Below are positions 19,356 to 27,304 of a DNA stretch of 38,039 bases, piece after piece. Both the position numbers and the translations under genes were made by a program. A model generated the notes under the pieces. The model was not told the DNA's origin. It was given only the letters and a program-made list of their open reading frames with translations, and did not search any database. Source of the DNA: Armatimonadota bacterium (GTDB taxonomy: Bacteria; Armatimonadota; Fimbriimonadia; Fimbriimonadales; ATM1); contig JAJPJR010000066.1 in assembly GCA_021324165.1 (NCBI GenBank), forward strand, positions 1 through 38,039. The letters are read 5' to 3'. Position 1 is the first letter of the stretch. Each line of letters opens with the position of its first letter.

Positions 19356-20720
19356 GTGATCGAACGGTTTCGAGAGTTCGCCGCAAAGCACGGGCTGTTC
19401 GCGCGAAATGACAAACTGATCGTCGGTTTTTCAGGCGGAGCGGATTCCACCTGTCTGCTTCACCTTTTGGCTTGCGAACGGTTCGATCTGATCGCCGCGC
19501 ATCTTTCCCACGGCCAGCGCGAATCCGCTGAGAACGACTTGCAGTTTTGCGCAGAATTCGCAGAATCGCTCGGCGTTCCGTTTCGCTTCGAACGCGTGAG
19601 CGTTCCCAACATCGCCGCAGAAAGAAAAATCGGAATTGAAGAAGCGGGCCGTGAGGCGCGCTATGCGTTCTTCAAAAAGATCGCCGCAGAAAACCCAGGT
19701 TCGCTCATCGTTACCGCGCACACCGCCGACGATCTTGTCGAAACCGTGTTTTTGAACCTTGCGCGGGGCGCGGGAACTAACGGAATGATCGGCATTCCGG
19801 TCGTTCGAGGCAGCATCGTTCGGCCGCTGCTGTTCGCCCGCCGATCCGAAACGATCGAGTATTGCGAGCGCCACAACTTGGCTTATCTCTCGGACGAATG
19901 CAACCAAGACAGAACGTTTGCGCGTGTGCGGGCGAGGCTCGAACTGGTTCCTGCTTTCGAATCGCTGCATCCCGGAGCGTTCGAAAGCCTGCTGCGCGCG
20001 GTGAACATCATCCGTTCGGACAACGAGGTTTTGGACGGACTAACACGCTTGTTTTTGGAAGCAGCAAGAATTCGATCGAACAGTCCTCTGGCATTCCTTT
20101 CCGAACGGGTTGAAAACAGATATCATCTGGATCGGCTTGCTTCAACTCCGCTGCCGATTCTCAGGCGCATCATTCGCGCGGCTGCAAAACATTTCGGCGC
20201 CGACTTGAATTACGATCAAACGTTCGCGCTTACTCACGCAATTCAAACATCGTCTCCAATCAGCATCACATCCGAATCGTCGAGGTGTGTCGTGGAGATC
20301 GGCGCACGTTATATGTCGGTGCGCAATCCCGCCCCAGCCGAACCTTTCGATCTTCCTCTCGATCCGCATTCGGGAGCGGCTCACGACGGCTGGCGGATCG
20401 AACCGAACGCAGCGGCTGAAAACGGCCTTCTGTCGGCAAGAATTCATTACCAGCACGGCGAACGCCTTCGTGCGCGGTCATACCGTCCGGGCGACCGAAT
20501 GGTTCCGGTCGGCAAAACCCGCGAAACCAAACTCAAAGACCTTTTCGATGCGAACCGCATCTGTCGGGAAATTCGAAGCCGCGTCCCGGTGATCGCCGAC
20601 GACGCCGGGCCGATTTGGGTGCCCGGAGTGGCGATTGCGGCGCGTTCTCGACACGAATCCGGCCCGGAAAGCGCCGTCTGCCTGCAGTTCCGCCCCGAAT
20701 CAACCGACTCAACGGTATAA
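19356..20720 (+). CDS. tilS: tRNA(Ile)-lysidine synthase
   Basis: Attaches lysine to C34 of the tRNA-Ile CAU anticodon with ATP, so that it reads AUA. 454 residues. The PP-loop GFSGGADST (26-31 core) binds ATP; AAHLSHGQR, TAHTADDLVETVFLNLARG and RPLLFARR are family blocks; the C-terminal TilS domain has RSYRPGDRM and KLKDLFDANRI. The start is GTG with TAACAT exactly seven bases upstream and no Shine-Dalgarno, again a leaderless pattern. It is divergent from tRNA-His with a 37-bp gap. ftsH follows, an arrangement common in bacteria; the hpt gene often found between them is absent. Confidence 0.94.
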   Translation: MIERFREFAAKHGLFARNDKLIVGFSGGADSTCLLHLLACERFDLIAAHLSHGQRESAENDLQFCAEFAESLGVPFRFERVSVPNIAAERKIGIEEAGREARYAFFKKIAAENPGSLIVTAHTADDLVETVFLNLARGAGTNGMIGIPVVRGSIVRPLLFARRSETIEYCERHNLAYLSDECNQDRTFARVRARLELVPAFESLHPGAFESLLRAVNIIRSDNEVLDGLTRLFLEAARIRSNSPLAFLSERVENRYHLDRLASTPLPILRRIIRAAAKHFGADLNYDQTFALTHAIQTSSPISITSESSRCVVEIGARYMSVRNPAPAEPFDLPLDPHSGAAHDGWRIEPNAAAENGLLSARIHYQHGERLRARSYRPGDRMVPVGKTRETKLKDLFDANRICREIRSRVPVIADDAGPIWVPGVAIAARSRHESGPESAVCLQFRPESTDSTV

Positions 20721-20721
20721 T
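20716..20721 (+). promoter_or_regulatory. Candidate -10 box for ftsH
   Basis: Perfect TATAAT overlapping the tilS stop codon. No good -35 is visible. A start near 20728 would give a leader of about 78 bases that holds a hairpin (GCCCC/GGGGC around 20749-20766) and the small upstream ORF. Confidence 0.4.
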
Positions 20722-20737
20722 CTCCCCCACGAACAGA

Positions 20738-20809
20738 ATGATGAAACGGCCCCGCTCTTTGGGGCGTAAGAACAGGTGGGCGCCGCTGGGCGCTCGGAGG
20801 CTTTCTTGA
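20738..20809 (+). CDS. Possible 23-residue basic upstream ORF of ftsH
   Basis: ATG-ATG to TGA encodes MMKRPRSLGRKNRW followed by APLGARRLS, with eight Arg/Lys residues. Its TGA (20807-20809) overlaps the proposed ftsH TTG start (20806-20808) as TTGA, the geometry of translational coupling. It spans the leader hairpin. No Shine-Dalgarno precedes it, so translation is uncertain; it may be chance. Confidence 0.3.
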   Translation: MMKRPRSLGRKNRWAPLGARRLS

Positions 20810-22737
20810 ACAGGCGAATAACTTTCACGATCTTTACTTTGTTCTTCGCCGCCGTCCTTATCTGGTTTCTGAACTCCACGAACCGAGGCGGAATGTTTTC
20901 TGCCGGCCCCAAAAAGGTGGATATCTCCCAAATCGCAAGCGATGCAAAACAAGGGCTCATCACAAACGTCGCTTGGGAAGGCGACACGATTACTGCCGAA
21001 TATCGCGATGGGCAGAAAAAATATGCCGTCGGTTTTTTGAAAGACAGCCCATCCGGCGCGGATTTTAGAAAAGAGTTGGACAATGCGGGCGTAAGCGTTG
21101 ACATTCAAAAGCCGCTGTTGAGCGACGGCATGCAGGCGATTCTCACAACCGTGCTGCTCCCCATCGGCGTGTTCGCATTGTTGTGGTTTCTGCTGATCCG
21201 TCCCGCCCAAAACGCGGGCAACCAGGCGATGAGTTTCGCCCGAAGCAAGGCACGGCGCGTGAGCGAAAGCGTGCCCAAAGTCACCTTCGATGACGTGGCC
21301 GGAGTTGACGAAGCCAAACAGGAACTGTATGAAATCGTTGACTTTCTGAAAAACACCAAGAAATACATGGCGCTCGGCGGCAAGATTCCAAAGGGCGTTC
21401 TTCTCACCGGTCCGCCCGGCTGCGGCAAAACCCACCTTGCAAGAGCCGTCGCAGGCGAAGCGGGCGTTCCGTTCTTTCATATCTCAGGTTCCGACTTCGT
21501 CGAAATGTTCGTCGGCGTGGGAGCTGCCCGTGTCCGCGATCTTTTCGAAACCGCAAAAGCACACCGGCCAAGCCTCGTGTTTGTAGACGAGATTGACGCC
21601 GTGGGCCGCCAACGCGGAGCCGGTCTCGGCGGAGGCCACGACGAGCGGGAGCAGACCCTGAACCAGCTGCTCGTCGAAATGGACGGATTCGACCCCAATT
21701 CCGGCGTCATCGTGATCGCCGCAACCAACCGTCCCGACGTGCTCGATCCTGCGCTTCTTCGTCCCGGCCGATTCGATCGGCACATCGTTGTGGATGCGCC
21801 CGACGCCAAAGGCCGCGAAGCGATTCTTCGCATCCATGCAAAAGGCAAACCGTTTTCCGACGGCGTGGATCTCGGCGTCATTGCGCGAAGAACCGTCGGC
21901 TTCACTGGAGCAGACCTCGCGAACGCATTGAACGAAGCCGCACTCCTCGCCGCTCGTCACGACAAAACGAAAATTGATATGGACGATCTGAACGAAGCGC
22001 TGGATCGCGTGATGGTCGGCCCGCAGCGAAAAAGCCGCGTAGTGGATCTTGAAGAACGCAAAATTATCGCGGTGCACGAGTCGGGACATGCCATCGTCGG
22101 AGAAAAGTTGGAGCACGCCGACCCCGTGCACAAAGTTACGATTCTGCCGCGAGGAATCTCGCTTGGCTCAACCTGGCAGCTTCCCGACAAAGACAAATAC
22201 CTGGTGAGCAAATCCAAACTCCTGGATGACGTTACAACCCTGCTCGGAGGCCGAGTCGCAGAAGAGATCGTGTTCGGCGAAGTAACAACCGGCGCGAGCA
22301 ACGACCTGGAACGCGTAACCGCAACGGTGCGCGCAATGGTCTGCACCTATGGAATGAGCGAAAAGTTGGGCACCTTGGCGCTGGGGCGCCGACACAGCAA
22401 CCCGTTCCTGGGCCGAGACTACATGGAGGATCGAAACTATTCCGAAGACGTGGCCCGCCAGATTGACGCCGAGGTCAAAGAGATCGTAGATATGTGCCAC
22501 AACCGAGCGCGAACCATCCTGCTCGATCATCGAGACCAACTCGACAGGCTCGTGGACGCGCTGCTGGAGGTCGAAACCTTGGATCGCGACGCGTTCCTTG
22601 CCATCCTCTCTGGAGCGCCCGCGCCTGCCGGAAAGGCATCAGAAACTGACCCCGACGGGCAGGAAACCGAAGAAGAGGCAAAAAAGCAGGAAGGAATTCG
22701 GTCTCCCAAGTGGAAACCTGGTACCGCGCAAGCGTAG
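20806..22737 (+). CDS. ftsH: ATP-dependent zinc metalloprotease FtsH
   Basis: A membrane-anchored AAA+ protease for quality control of membrane and short-lived proteins, 643 residues. First transmembrane helix about 4-22 ([16 protein letters not shown]), a periplasmic domain, second helix about 115-135 ([16 protein letters not shown]). AAA domain: Walker [10 protein letters not shown], Walker B VFVDEID, second region of homology [12 protein letters not shown]. Protease domain: zinc motif HESGH. Start: TTG at 20806, five bases after CGGAGG (20795-20800), yields the typical short N-terminus before helix 1. The in-frame GTG at 20776 has no ribosome site. A promoter for the next gene begins 6 bp after the TAG. 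Confidence 0.96.
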   Translation: MNRRITFTIFTLFFAAVLIWFLNSTNRGGMFSAGPKKVDISQIASDAKQGLITNVAWEGDTITAEYRDGQKKYAVGFLKDSPSGADFRKELDNAGVSVDIQKPLLSDGMQAILTTVLLPIGVFALLWFLLIRPAQNAGNQAMSFARSKARRVSESVPKVTFDDVAGVDEAKQELYEIVDFLKNTKKYMALGGKIPKGVLLTGPPGCGKTHLARAVAGEAGVPFFHISGSDFVEMFVGVGAARVRDLFETAKAHRPSLVFVDEIDAVGRQRGAGLGGGHDEREQTLNQLLVEMDGFDPNSGVIVIAATNRPDVLDPALLRPGRFDRHIVVDAPDAKGREAILRIHAKGKPFSDGVDLGVIARRTVGFTGADLANALNEAALLAARHDKTKIDMDDLNEALDRVMVGPQRKSRVVDLEERKIIAVHESGHAIVGEKLEHADPVHKVTILPRGISLGSTWQLPDKDKYLVSKSKLLDDVTTLLGGRVAEEIVFGEVTTGASNDLERVTATVRAMVCTYGMSEKLGTLALGRRHSNPFLGRDYMEDRNYSEDVARQIDAEVKEIVDMCHNRARTILLDHRDQLDRLVDALLEVETLDRDAFLAILSGAPAPAGKASETDPDGQETEEEAKKQEGIRSPKWKPGTAQA

Positions 22738-22742
22738 CGCTG

Positions 22743-22771
22743 TTGTCAGATTCGGCAGTCGGTGTTATACT
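22743..22771 (+). promoter_or_regulatory. Promoter of the TPR gene
   Basis: TTGTCA (22743-22748), exactly 17 bases, TATACT (22766-22771): five of six matches in each hexamer. It lies in the short gap after ftsH, and transcription would start about 17 bases before the ATG at 22795. Confidence 0.7.
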
Positions 22772-22794
22772 GGCTCTTGGTCGGACTTGGGGCG

Positions 22795-23172
22795 ATGTCA
22801 AAAGTGCAGGACAATCAACAGCCTATTACCAGTGAGGACCTCTACGAGCGGGCTTTCGCAGACCGCTGTCAGGGGGACTATGCAAAGGCCAAGGAGGGCT
22901 TTCTGGCCATCCTTCGATCCGACCCGACTCACATTCGGGCAAGGTGGCAGCTCGCGCTGATCAAAGGGTTCGAGGGCGATTTCGACGGCTCCTTGCAAGA
23001 CCTCAAGCAGATCTCCGAAACCGTTCCGGGCAACATCGACATCCGATACGATTACGGCATGACCCTGATGATGCTCGGAATGGTGGACGAGGCCCGCGCT
23101 CAGTTCGAAGCGATTCTCGCCATCGAGCCGGGCCACGAAAAGGCCCGCCAGCAACTCTCCTATTTCACCTAA
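22795..23172 (+). CDS. Small tetratricopeptide-repeat protein
   Basis: 125 residues (MSKVQDNQQPITSEDLYERA). At least three helix-turn-helix TPR units are visible: residues about 15-48 (AKAKEGFLAILRSDPTHIRAR), 49-84 (GSLQDLKQISETVPGNIDIR) and 85-120 (EARAQFEAILAIEPGHEKAR), with the typical alanine/glycine/proline positions. There is no signal peptide, so a cytoplasmic protein-protein adaptor is likely. It has its own near-consensus promoter between ftsH and this gene. The specific partner is unknown. Upstream in-frame starts would overlap the promoter. Confidence 0.8.
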   Translation: MSKVQDNQQPITSEDLYERAFADRCQGDYAKAKEGFLAILRSDPTHIRARWQLALIKGFEGDFDGSLQDLKQISETVPGNIDIRYDYGMTLMMLGMVDEARAQFEAILAIEPGHEKARQQLSYFT

Positions 23173-23190
23173 CCGCCTCCAATCCGGCCT

Positions 23191-23222
23191 CCCGCGAACC
23201 GAAAATCAGTAGGGCTCGCGGG
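23191..23222 (+). promoter_or_regulatory. Hairpin immediately before the next start codon
   Basis: CCCGCGA (23191-23197) pairs perfectly with TCGCGGG (23216-23222). The 3' arm ends one base before the ATG at 23224 and covers the only purine-rich stretch that could bind the ribosome. There is no T run, so this is not a standard terminator. Confidence 0.4.
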
Positions 23223-23223
23223 G

Positions 23224-24144
23224 ATGAAACTCAAACGGACTTTCTATAAGATTCTCATCTTTTCGCCCGCCTATCTTCTGGGCTGGATCGCCGCCATCGC
23301 ACGACTAACCAACGTCGGCTCTTCGCTCATCCCTTCCGACCCCGACGGCTACCGCGACCGTCTTCAGGCGTATGCGCCGATCGTGGCCGCCGGAGACAAG
23401 CTGGCCGAGCTCGACGATACTGCCGCCGGGCCCGAACGCAAAACCGCGGTCGTCCTCGAGCTCGCGCCGATTCTGGACGTTCGATATCCGATTCTCGAAG
23501 GCACAAGGTTTGGAGTCGGTGCGGACTTGGATGCGAGGCGGCCCATCATCCGCTCTTTGGCGCGCATTCGGCACGAAATCGAATCCGCATTTCGAACCGC
23601 TTCGGAAAAGCACGATCTGCGCACCCAGGCCAGGCTGTGCGCCATCGGACTGCGGTTATCTGGAGTCATGCGGTATTCCGACTCCCAATCGCACCTTCAA
23701 AGCACGAACAGTTTTGAAGCCTGGCTGCGAAGAAGTTTAAAAATCGCGCCCCAAGTTCCGATAGAACAACTCGCGCGTATCGCTGCCGCCCTCGACCAGT
23801 TGAAAGCATGGAGCAGGCCCGTTGCGACGATTTTTCGAAACGAATTCGCGCTGTATATCGTTCGCAACCATCGCTGGACAAACGATTGGCAGCGATCCGA
23901 TGCCGCGCAGATCGTTTCAGAGGCGTTCAAGTCGGCCTGCGAAGGCGAAAGCCTAAAACCGGTTTTGGTACGTGTCGCACAATGGCAGACATCCGGCGAA
24001 AAGCAGATCGTTTGGGAGATGCTTTGCGATTGGCAGATCGCGATGAACGAAGAAGCCAAGTTTCAAAAACAGATTCAAACCGCATCTGCCGACCTGCGCG
24101 CCGAACAGCTGCGCAAACACCGGACGGAATCGAACGCCCTGTAA
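23224..24144 (+). CDS. Hypothetical membrane-anchored helical protein
   Basis: 306 residues of no recognised family. A basic N-terminus (MKLKRTFYK) and one hydrophobic segment (ILIFSPAYLLGWIAAIARL, about 10-28) suggest an inner-membrane anchor. The rest is mainly alpha-helical, with repeated Ala/Leu/Arg patterns (ARLCAIGLRLSG, QLARIAAALDQLKAW) and a charged, coiled-coil-like tail (FQKQIQTASADLRAEQLRK). No catalytic motif is visible. It lies 51 bp after the TPR gene and probably shares its transcript; a TPR adaptor and a membrane-anchored helical protein may work together. It converges on the anti-sigma gene. Confidence 0.65.
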   Translation: MKLKRTFYKILIFSPAYLLGWIAAIARLTNVGSSLIPSDPDGYRDRLQAYAPIVAAGDKLAELDDTAAGPERKTAVVLELAPILDVRYPILEGTRFGVGADLDARRPIIRSLARIRHEIESAFRTASEKHDLRTQARLCAIGLRLSGVMRYSDSQSHLQSTNSFEAWLRRSLKIAPQVPIEQLARIAAALDQLKAWSRPVATIFRNEFALYIVRNHRWTNDWQRSDAAQIVSEAFKSACEGESLKPVLVRVAQWQTSGEKQIVWEMLCDWQIAMNEEAKFQKQIQTASADLRAEQLRKHRTESNAL

Positions 24145-24145
24145 C

Positions 24146-24180
24146 AAAAAAACAAGCGCCGAACTTTCGCCGGCGCTTGT
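24146..24180 (-). terminator. Rho-independent terminator of the sigma/anti-sigma operon
   Basis: 10-bp stem ACAAGCGCCG/CGGCGCTTGT (24152-24161 with 24171-24180). On the minus strand it is followed by a run of T (complement of 24146-24152), so it ends the anti-sigma transcript. On the plus strand no T run follows. Confidence 0.88.
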
Positions 24181-24199
24181 CAGGGGGAGAGGATCTTAA

Positions 24200-25048
24200 C
24201 TATCGAATTCGAACGAGTTTTCCTTCGATCACATAATGATACGGAGTGCCTCCGAGCGCGGCTTGCAGATCTTTGTCAAGATCGCTCGAAAGCGCAACGG
24301 CTCTCGACGCGCTGTCAAAACTGCTCACTTTCATCTCGATCACAACTCCATGCCACGTCGAAATGTCGGTCAGCGAACGAAGAAGACCTTCGGGAGCAGT
24401 TTTGGTGCCGGGAAAGATCACTGCAGTAACGCTGTTGTCGTTGTCCGCGCTTGCATACACAATCTCTTTCGGGCCGCCCCGGTCTTCCAGCTGCATTTTC
24501 AATGTGGTTCCCGCCTCGGCGGTTTCACGCCGAACCTGAACCGAATCCTGCGGAGGCATGCCAGGCCCCACGCCGCCCAAACTGATCAAAACGTGGGTCG
24601 CTTTGTCGGCGATCACCTGAAGCATGTACGTGCCATCCTGTTTGATCACCGACGTGGGCTCGACAACTTTTCCGCCTGACACAATGTAGCCGGCCTTCAC
24701 GCCGCCGTCATTCCCGGTACGGTTCAACTCGATCAGCCCGACGACGAGCAGCGCCGCAGCCGTTACACCAACCAGCCCAAGACGCAGCCAGCCGAACGGA
24801 ACCTTTCGGGTCTGTTTGGCTTCCCAATCGGCTTTATCCAGCCGCCGGGCGATCCGCTCGCCGAGGTCGGCTGGGATTTCGATGGGGGGAAGCGACTCGA
24901 ACGAGCCCATCACCGCCTTGAAGGCCTCATACTCGTGGGCGCAGGCGGGGTCTTCGTTCAGGTGGCGCTCCAGCTCGTGGAGCAGCCCGCCCGAAAGCGT
25001 GCCCTCGTAATACTCGCTGAAAAGCTCTTTGGCTTGGGTGCAGGTCAT
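24200..25048 (-). CDS. Membrane-bound anti-sigma factor with degenerate zinc motif
   Basis: 282 residues. The N-terminal ZAS-type helical domain (1-45) has Cys3, His29 and Cys36, but the first Cys of the usual HxxxCxxC is Asp33 (HLNEDPAC). A single transmembrane helix lies at about 90-110 (LGLVGVTAAALLVVGLIEL), followed by an extracytoplasmic domain of about 170 residues that presumably senses the signal. It lies 39 bp after the ECF sigma gene on the same strand, which is the standard pairing: it should hold the sigma factor at the membrane. The altered motif suggests a zinc-free form. A strong terminator follows the gene. Confidence 0.82.
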   Translation of the reverse strand: MTCTQAKELFSEYYEGTLSGGLLHELERHLNEDPACAHEYEAFKAVMGSFESLPPIEIPADLGERIARRLDKADWEAKQTRKVPFGWLRLGLVGVTAAALLVVGLIELNRTGNDGGVKAGYIVSGGKVVEPTSVIKQDGTYMLQVIADKATHVLISLGGVGPGMPPQDSVQVRRETAEAGTTLKMQLEDRGGPKEIVYASADNDNSVTAVIFPGTKTAPEGLLRSLTDISTWHGVVIEMKVSSFDSASRAVALSSDLDKDLQAALGGTPYHYVIEGKLVRIR

Positions 25049-25087
25049 CTGGGTGCTCGTGAAAATCTGTTTACTGGTCTGACCCCT

Positions 25088-25681
25088 TCAGCCGCTGAAA
25101 AGTTCCTGCATCGGGTCTAAAACCTGTTTCAGGGCCAGCCGCGCTCGGTTGAGCCGGCTTTTTACGGTGCCGATCGGCATATCCAAAGTTTGGGCAATCT
25201 CTTCATAACTCAGCATTTCGATGTGATACATCACGATCATTGCGCGCTGGTATTCGGGCAGCCGCTGGATGGCGGCTTCGAGAGCCTTTCCCCGCTCACC
25301 CCGCTCGGCGATCTCCAGCGGGCTTTCGTCTTCCGATCCGAACTGTTTTTTCATTTCGCTGTCGGCTGTGGTGAGAAGTTCTTCGAGCGATTCGTGCTTG
25401 CGCACCTGTTCGCGCTTTCGCAGGTCCAAAAAGCAGTTGGTTACGATTCTGAACACCCACGTTGTAAACTTGCTGTCGAACCGAAATCGGTGCAAGTTTG
25501 TATACACGCGAACAAACGCCTCCGCGGTCAGATCGGAAGCCGTTTCTCCATCGCCCGAAAGCCGATACGCGAACTGATATACGCGCGTTTGATATTTGGC
25601 AACCAGGTCATCAAAAGCGTGCCGATCGCCGCGTTTTGAGCGCTCGATAAGAACGGCGTCCTGCGGTTCGGGATTGCTCAT
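25088..25681 (-). CDS. ECF-family RNA polymerase sigma factor
   Basis: 197 residues, two-domain sigma-70. Region 2 (about 25-95) includes DLVAKYQTRVYQFAYRLSG and DLTAEAFVRVYTNLHRFR followed by FTTWVFRIVTNCFLDLRKRE; region 4 (about 135-190) includes LPEYQRAMIVMYHIEMLSYEE and GTVKSRLNRARLAL, the -35-binding helix-turn-helix. The linker of about 40 residues is acidic. It resembles the RpoE/SigW-type group. The ATG overlaps the stop of the DUF4446 gene (ATGA), so sigma synthesis is coupled to that membrane protein, and the anti-sigma gene follows. No autoregulatory promoter could be identified. Confidence 0.93.
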   Translation of the reverse strand: MSNPEPQDAVLIERSKRGDRHAFDDLVAKYQTRVYQFAYRLSGDGETASDLTAEAFVRVYTNLHRFRFDSKFTTWVFRIVTNCFLDLRKREQVRKHESLEELLTTADSEMKKQFGSEDESPLEIAERGERGKALEAAIQRLPEYQRAMIVMYHIEMLSYEEIAQTLDMPIGTVKSRLNRARLALKQVLDPMQELFSG

Positions 25682-26187
25682 TGTTTGGTTTCAGCGAGAC
25701 GCGCTCTGGCCGCAAGCCGAATCGCCTCCTCTTCTTCCGGCGCCAACGCCTGATCGCATTTTCCGCCGATGATCTGTTTGCAATACAGCCGCGAAGTCTC
25801 CCGGCCGATGATCGAATTCAAAATCACGCCGTCACCCTCTTCGTTTTGAATGGCGATCGCAAACGAGTGCCTGCCGCTGACATCATCGAATGCATCATAG
25901 CGCACAAGTCCGATCCGGCCCTTGGTGGTTAGGGCGTGTTGTTCCAAATCGGCAAGGCGCTGCGCCGATTCGCGCAGTTTCTCTTCCATCCTCTGCCGCC
26001 CCTCCAGGTGCTGCCGCAGAAGCTGTTCCAGGCTTTGACCAGCCGCATCTTTCAAAGCGGATTTCAGCACCCCAATCTCCCGCCGCACCCAAAGCACCAC
26101 CCCAGCCAGAGCCAGAGCGATCACCCCGGCAAAGACGTAGGTCAAGGTTGCGGACGAGGAGCCTGTTTGCGCTAAGATGGAAGGCAT
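25678..26187 (-). CDS. DUF4446 family membrane protein
   Basis: 169 residues. One N-terminal transmembrane helix (about 15-33, TYVFAGVIALALAGVVLWV), a coiled-coil segment (about 40-85, LEQLLRQHLEGRQRMEEKLR), then the DUF4446 core: GLVRYDAFDDVSGRHSFAIAI, GDGVILNSIIGRETSRLYCK. The family's function is unknown. It is the first gene of a three-gene unit with the ECF sigma and anti-sigma, overlapping the sigma start. ATG 26187 is preferred over a TTG one codon upstream. A TAGAAT box lies 11 bases before it. It is divergent from lepB with a 23-bp gap, so the two promoters must overlap. Confidence 0.85.
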   Translation of the reverse strand: MPSILAQTGSSSATLTYVFAGVIALALAGVVLWVRREIGVLKSALKDAAGQSLEQLLRQHLEGRQRMEEKLRESAQRLADLEQHALTTKGRIGLVRYDAFDDVSGRHSFAIAIQNEEGDGVILNSIIGRETSRLYCKQIIGGKCDQALAPEEEEAIRLAARARLAETKQ

Positions 26188-26210
26188 CAACTGTTCCCAT
26201 TCTACCGAGC

Positions 26211-26702
26211 ATGCAGATTGACCTGACCGAACTCACTCCCCCAACCGAGGGAGACCCCGCCCCTGTTCCAAAAAAACCACCTCTTGTCAACGTTTTCAGC
26301 GTTGTTTTGATGCTGGTCCTGCTGTTTTTGGTGTTCTTTTACTTCAACTTTCAAACGGTGGTGGTTACTGGACATTCGATGGAACCGACGTTTCACGACA
26401 AGCAGCGTATCGCCATTTGCAAGGCGCTTTGGCTGGTTGGGGGCATTCAGCGCGGAAACATTGTGGTCATCCGCCGCGATGTGGACAACGAATATCTGGT
26501 AAAGCGGGTCGCCTATCTGGCAGGAGATGAGGTGGACACCCGCAATCAGCCAGTCAATTGGGACACGTTTAAAAACGGCACGTATAAGGTGCCTAAAGAC
26601 TGTGTGTACGTTTTGGGCGACAACGAAGAGATCAGCGAAGACAGCCGCGTGTTTGGGCCTGTTCCAATGAAGGACATTGTTGGGAAGGTGTTCGGCAGCT
26701 GA
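26211..26702 (+). CDS. lepB: Signal peptidase I
   Basis: Removes signal peptides from exported proteins at the outer face of the inner membrane. 163 residues, the short single-anchor form typical of Gram-positive-type enzymes. Transmembrane helix about 27-47 (VFSVVLMLVLLFLVFFYF); nucleophile Ser56 in GHSMEPTF; general base Lys98 in YLVKRVAYLAGD; the GDN motif and SRVFGPVP follow. All catalytic elements are intact. The ATG at 26211 gives the usual short cytoplasmic lead. The stop overlaps the nudix start by one base (TGATG), so the two are coupled. Confidence 0.95.
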   Translation: MQIDLTELTPPTEGDPAPVPKKPPLVNVFSVVLMLVLLFLVFFYFNFQTVVVTGHSMEPTFHDKQRIAICKALWLVGGIQRGNIVVIRRDVDNEYLVKRVAYLAGDEVDTRNQPVNWDTFKNGTYKVPKDCVYVLGDNEEISEDSRVFGPVPMKDIVGKVFGS

Positions 26703-27160
26703 TGCGGTTTCCGTGCGCCAAATGGGATAAGCGGCTTCTTGAGTTTCTTCCGGCTCCTGCCCGACCGCCGTTTCGTCCCTATTTTGCGCTGATGTTTTTG
26801 TGGAAAGATGACAAAGTGCTGCTTGCGCACATCAAGAATCGCGGATGGTGCGTTCCAAGCGGCCGCGTTGAACCCGATGAATCAGGAATGGACGCAGCGC
26901 GGCGCGAGGCGCGGGAAGAAGCAGGGGCGGAAGTGTCCGATGTGCGATACATGGGGTGCTATCGCATTACCGACGGCCGGAACATCCAGTGGGCGGAACT
27001 TTTCGTCGGGCGCGTGGATGCCGTGGGTGAAATCACTGCGTGCACGGAATCTACTGAATGCAGGTTTTTTGGCTGCTGCGATCTGCCTTCAATCTATCAC
27101 TGGTGGAATCCGCTGATCGAGAAACTGTTCACTTATTCAAAGGAAGTGCTGATGCGCTGA
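26702..27160 (+). CDS. NUDIX hydrolase
   Basis: 152 residues. A complete Nudix box GRVEPDESGMDAARREAREE followed by AGA fits G-x5-E-x7-REUXEExGU and binds the divalent metal. Upstream strands (FALMFLWKDDKVLLAHI) and downstream strands (QWAELFVGRVDAVGE) complete the fold. The C-terminus has an unusual cysteine-rich patch (CRFFGCCDLPS). It hydrolyses a nucleoside diphosphate linked to another moiety; the substrate is not predictable. The start overlaps the lepB stop (TGATG). Confidence 0.87.
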   Translation: MRFPCAKWDKRLLEFLPAPARPPFRPYFALMFLWKDDKVLLAHIKNRGWCVPSGRVEPDESGMDAARREAREEAGAEVSDVRYMGCYRITDGRNIQWAELFVGRVDAVGEITACTESTECRFFGCCDLPSIYHWWNPLIEKLFTYSKEVLMR

Positions 27161-27304
27161 TTCGGAGTGCGGTAAAATCGGAGCATCGCTTCGGAATCCG
27201 AGACTAAAGCCGACCCACTCGCCGACACGTTCGACACGAACGACGCCGCCCGCTTCGAAAGAGACAAACGCCGACAAAACTGGCTCGCTCGGCGAAGACG
27301 CGCG

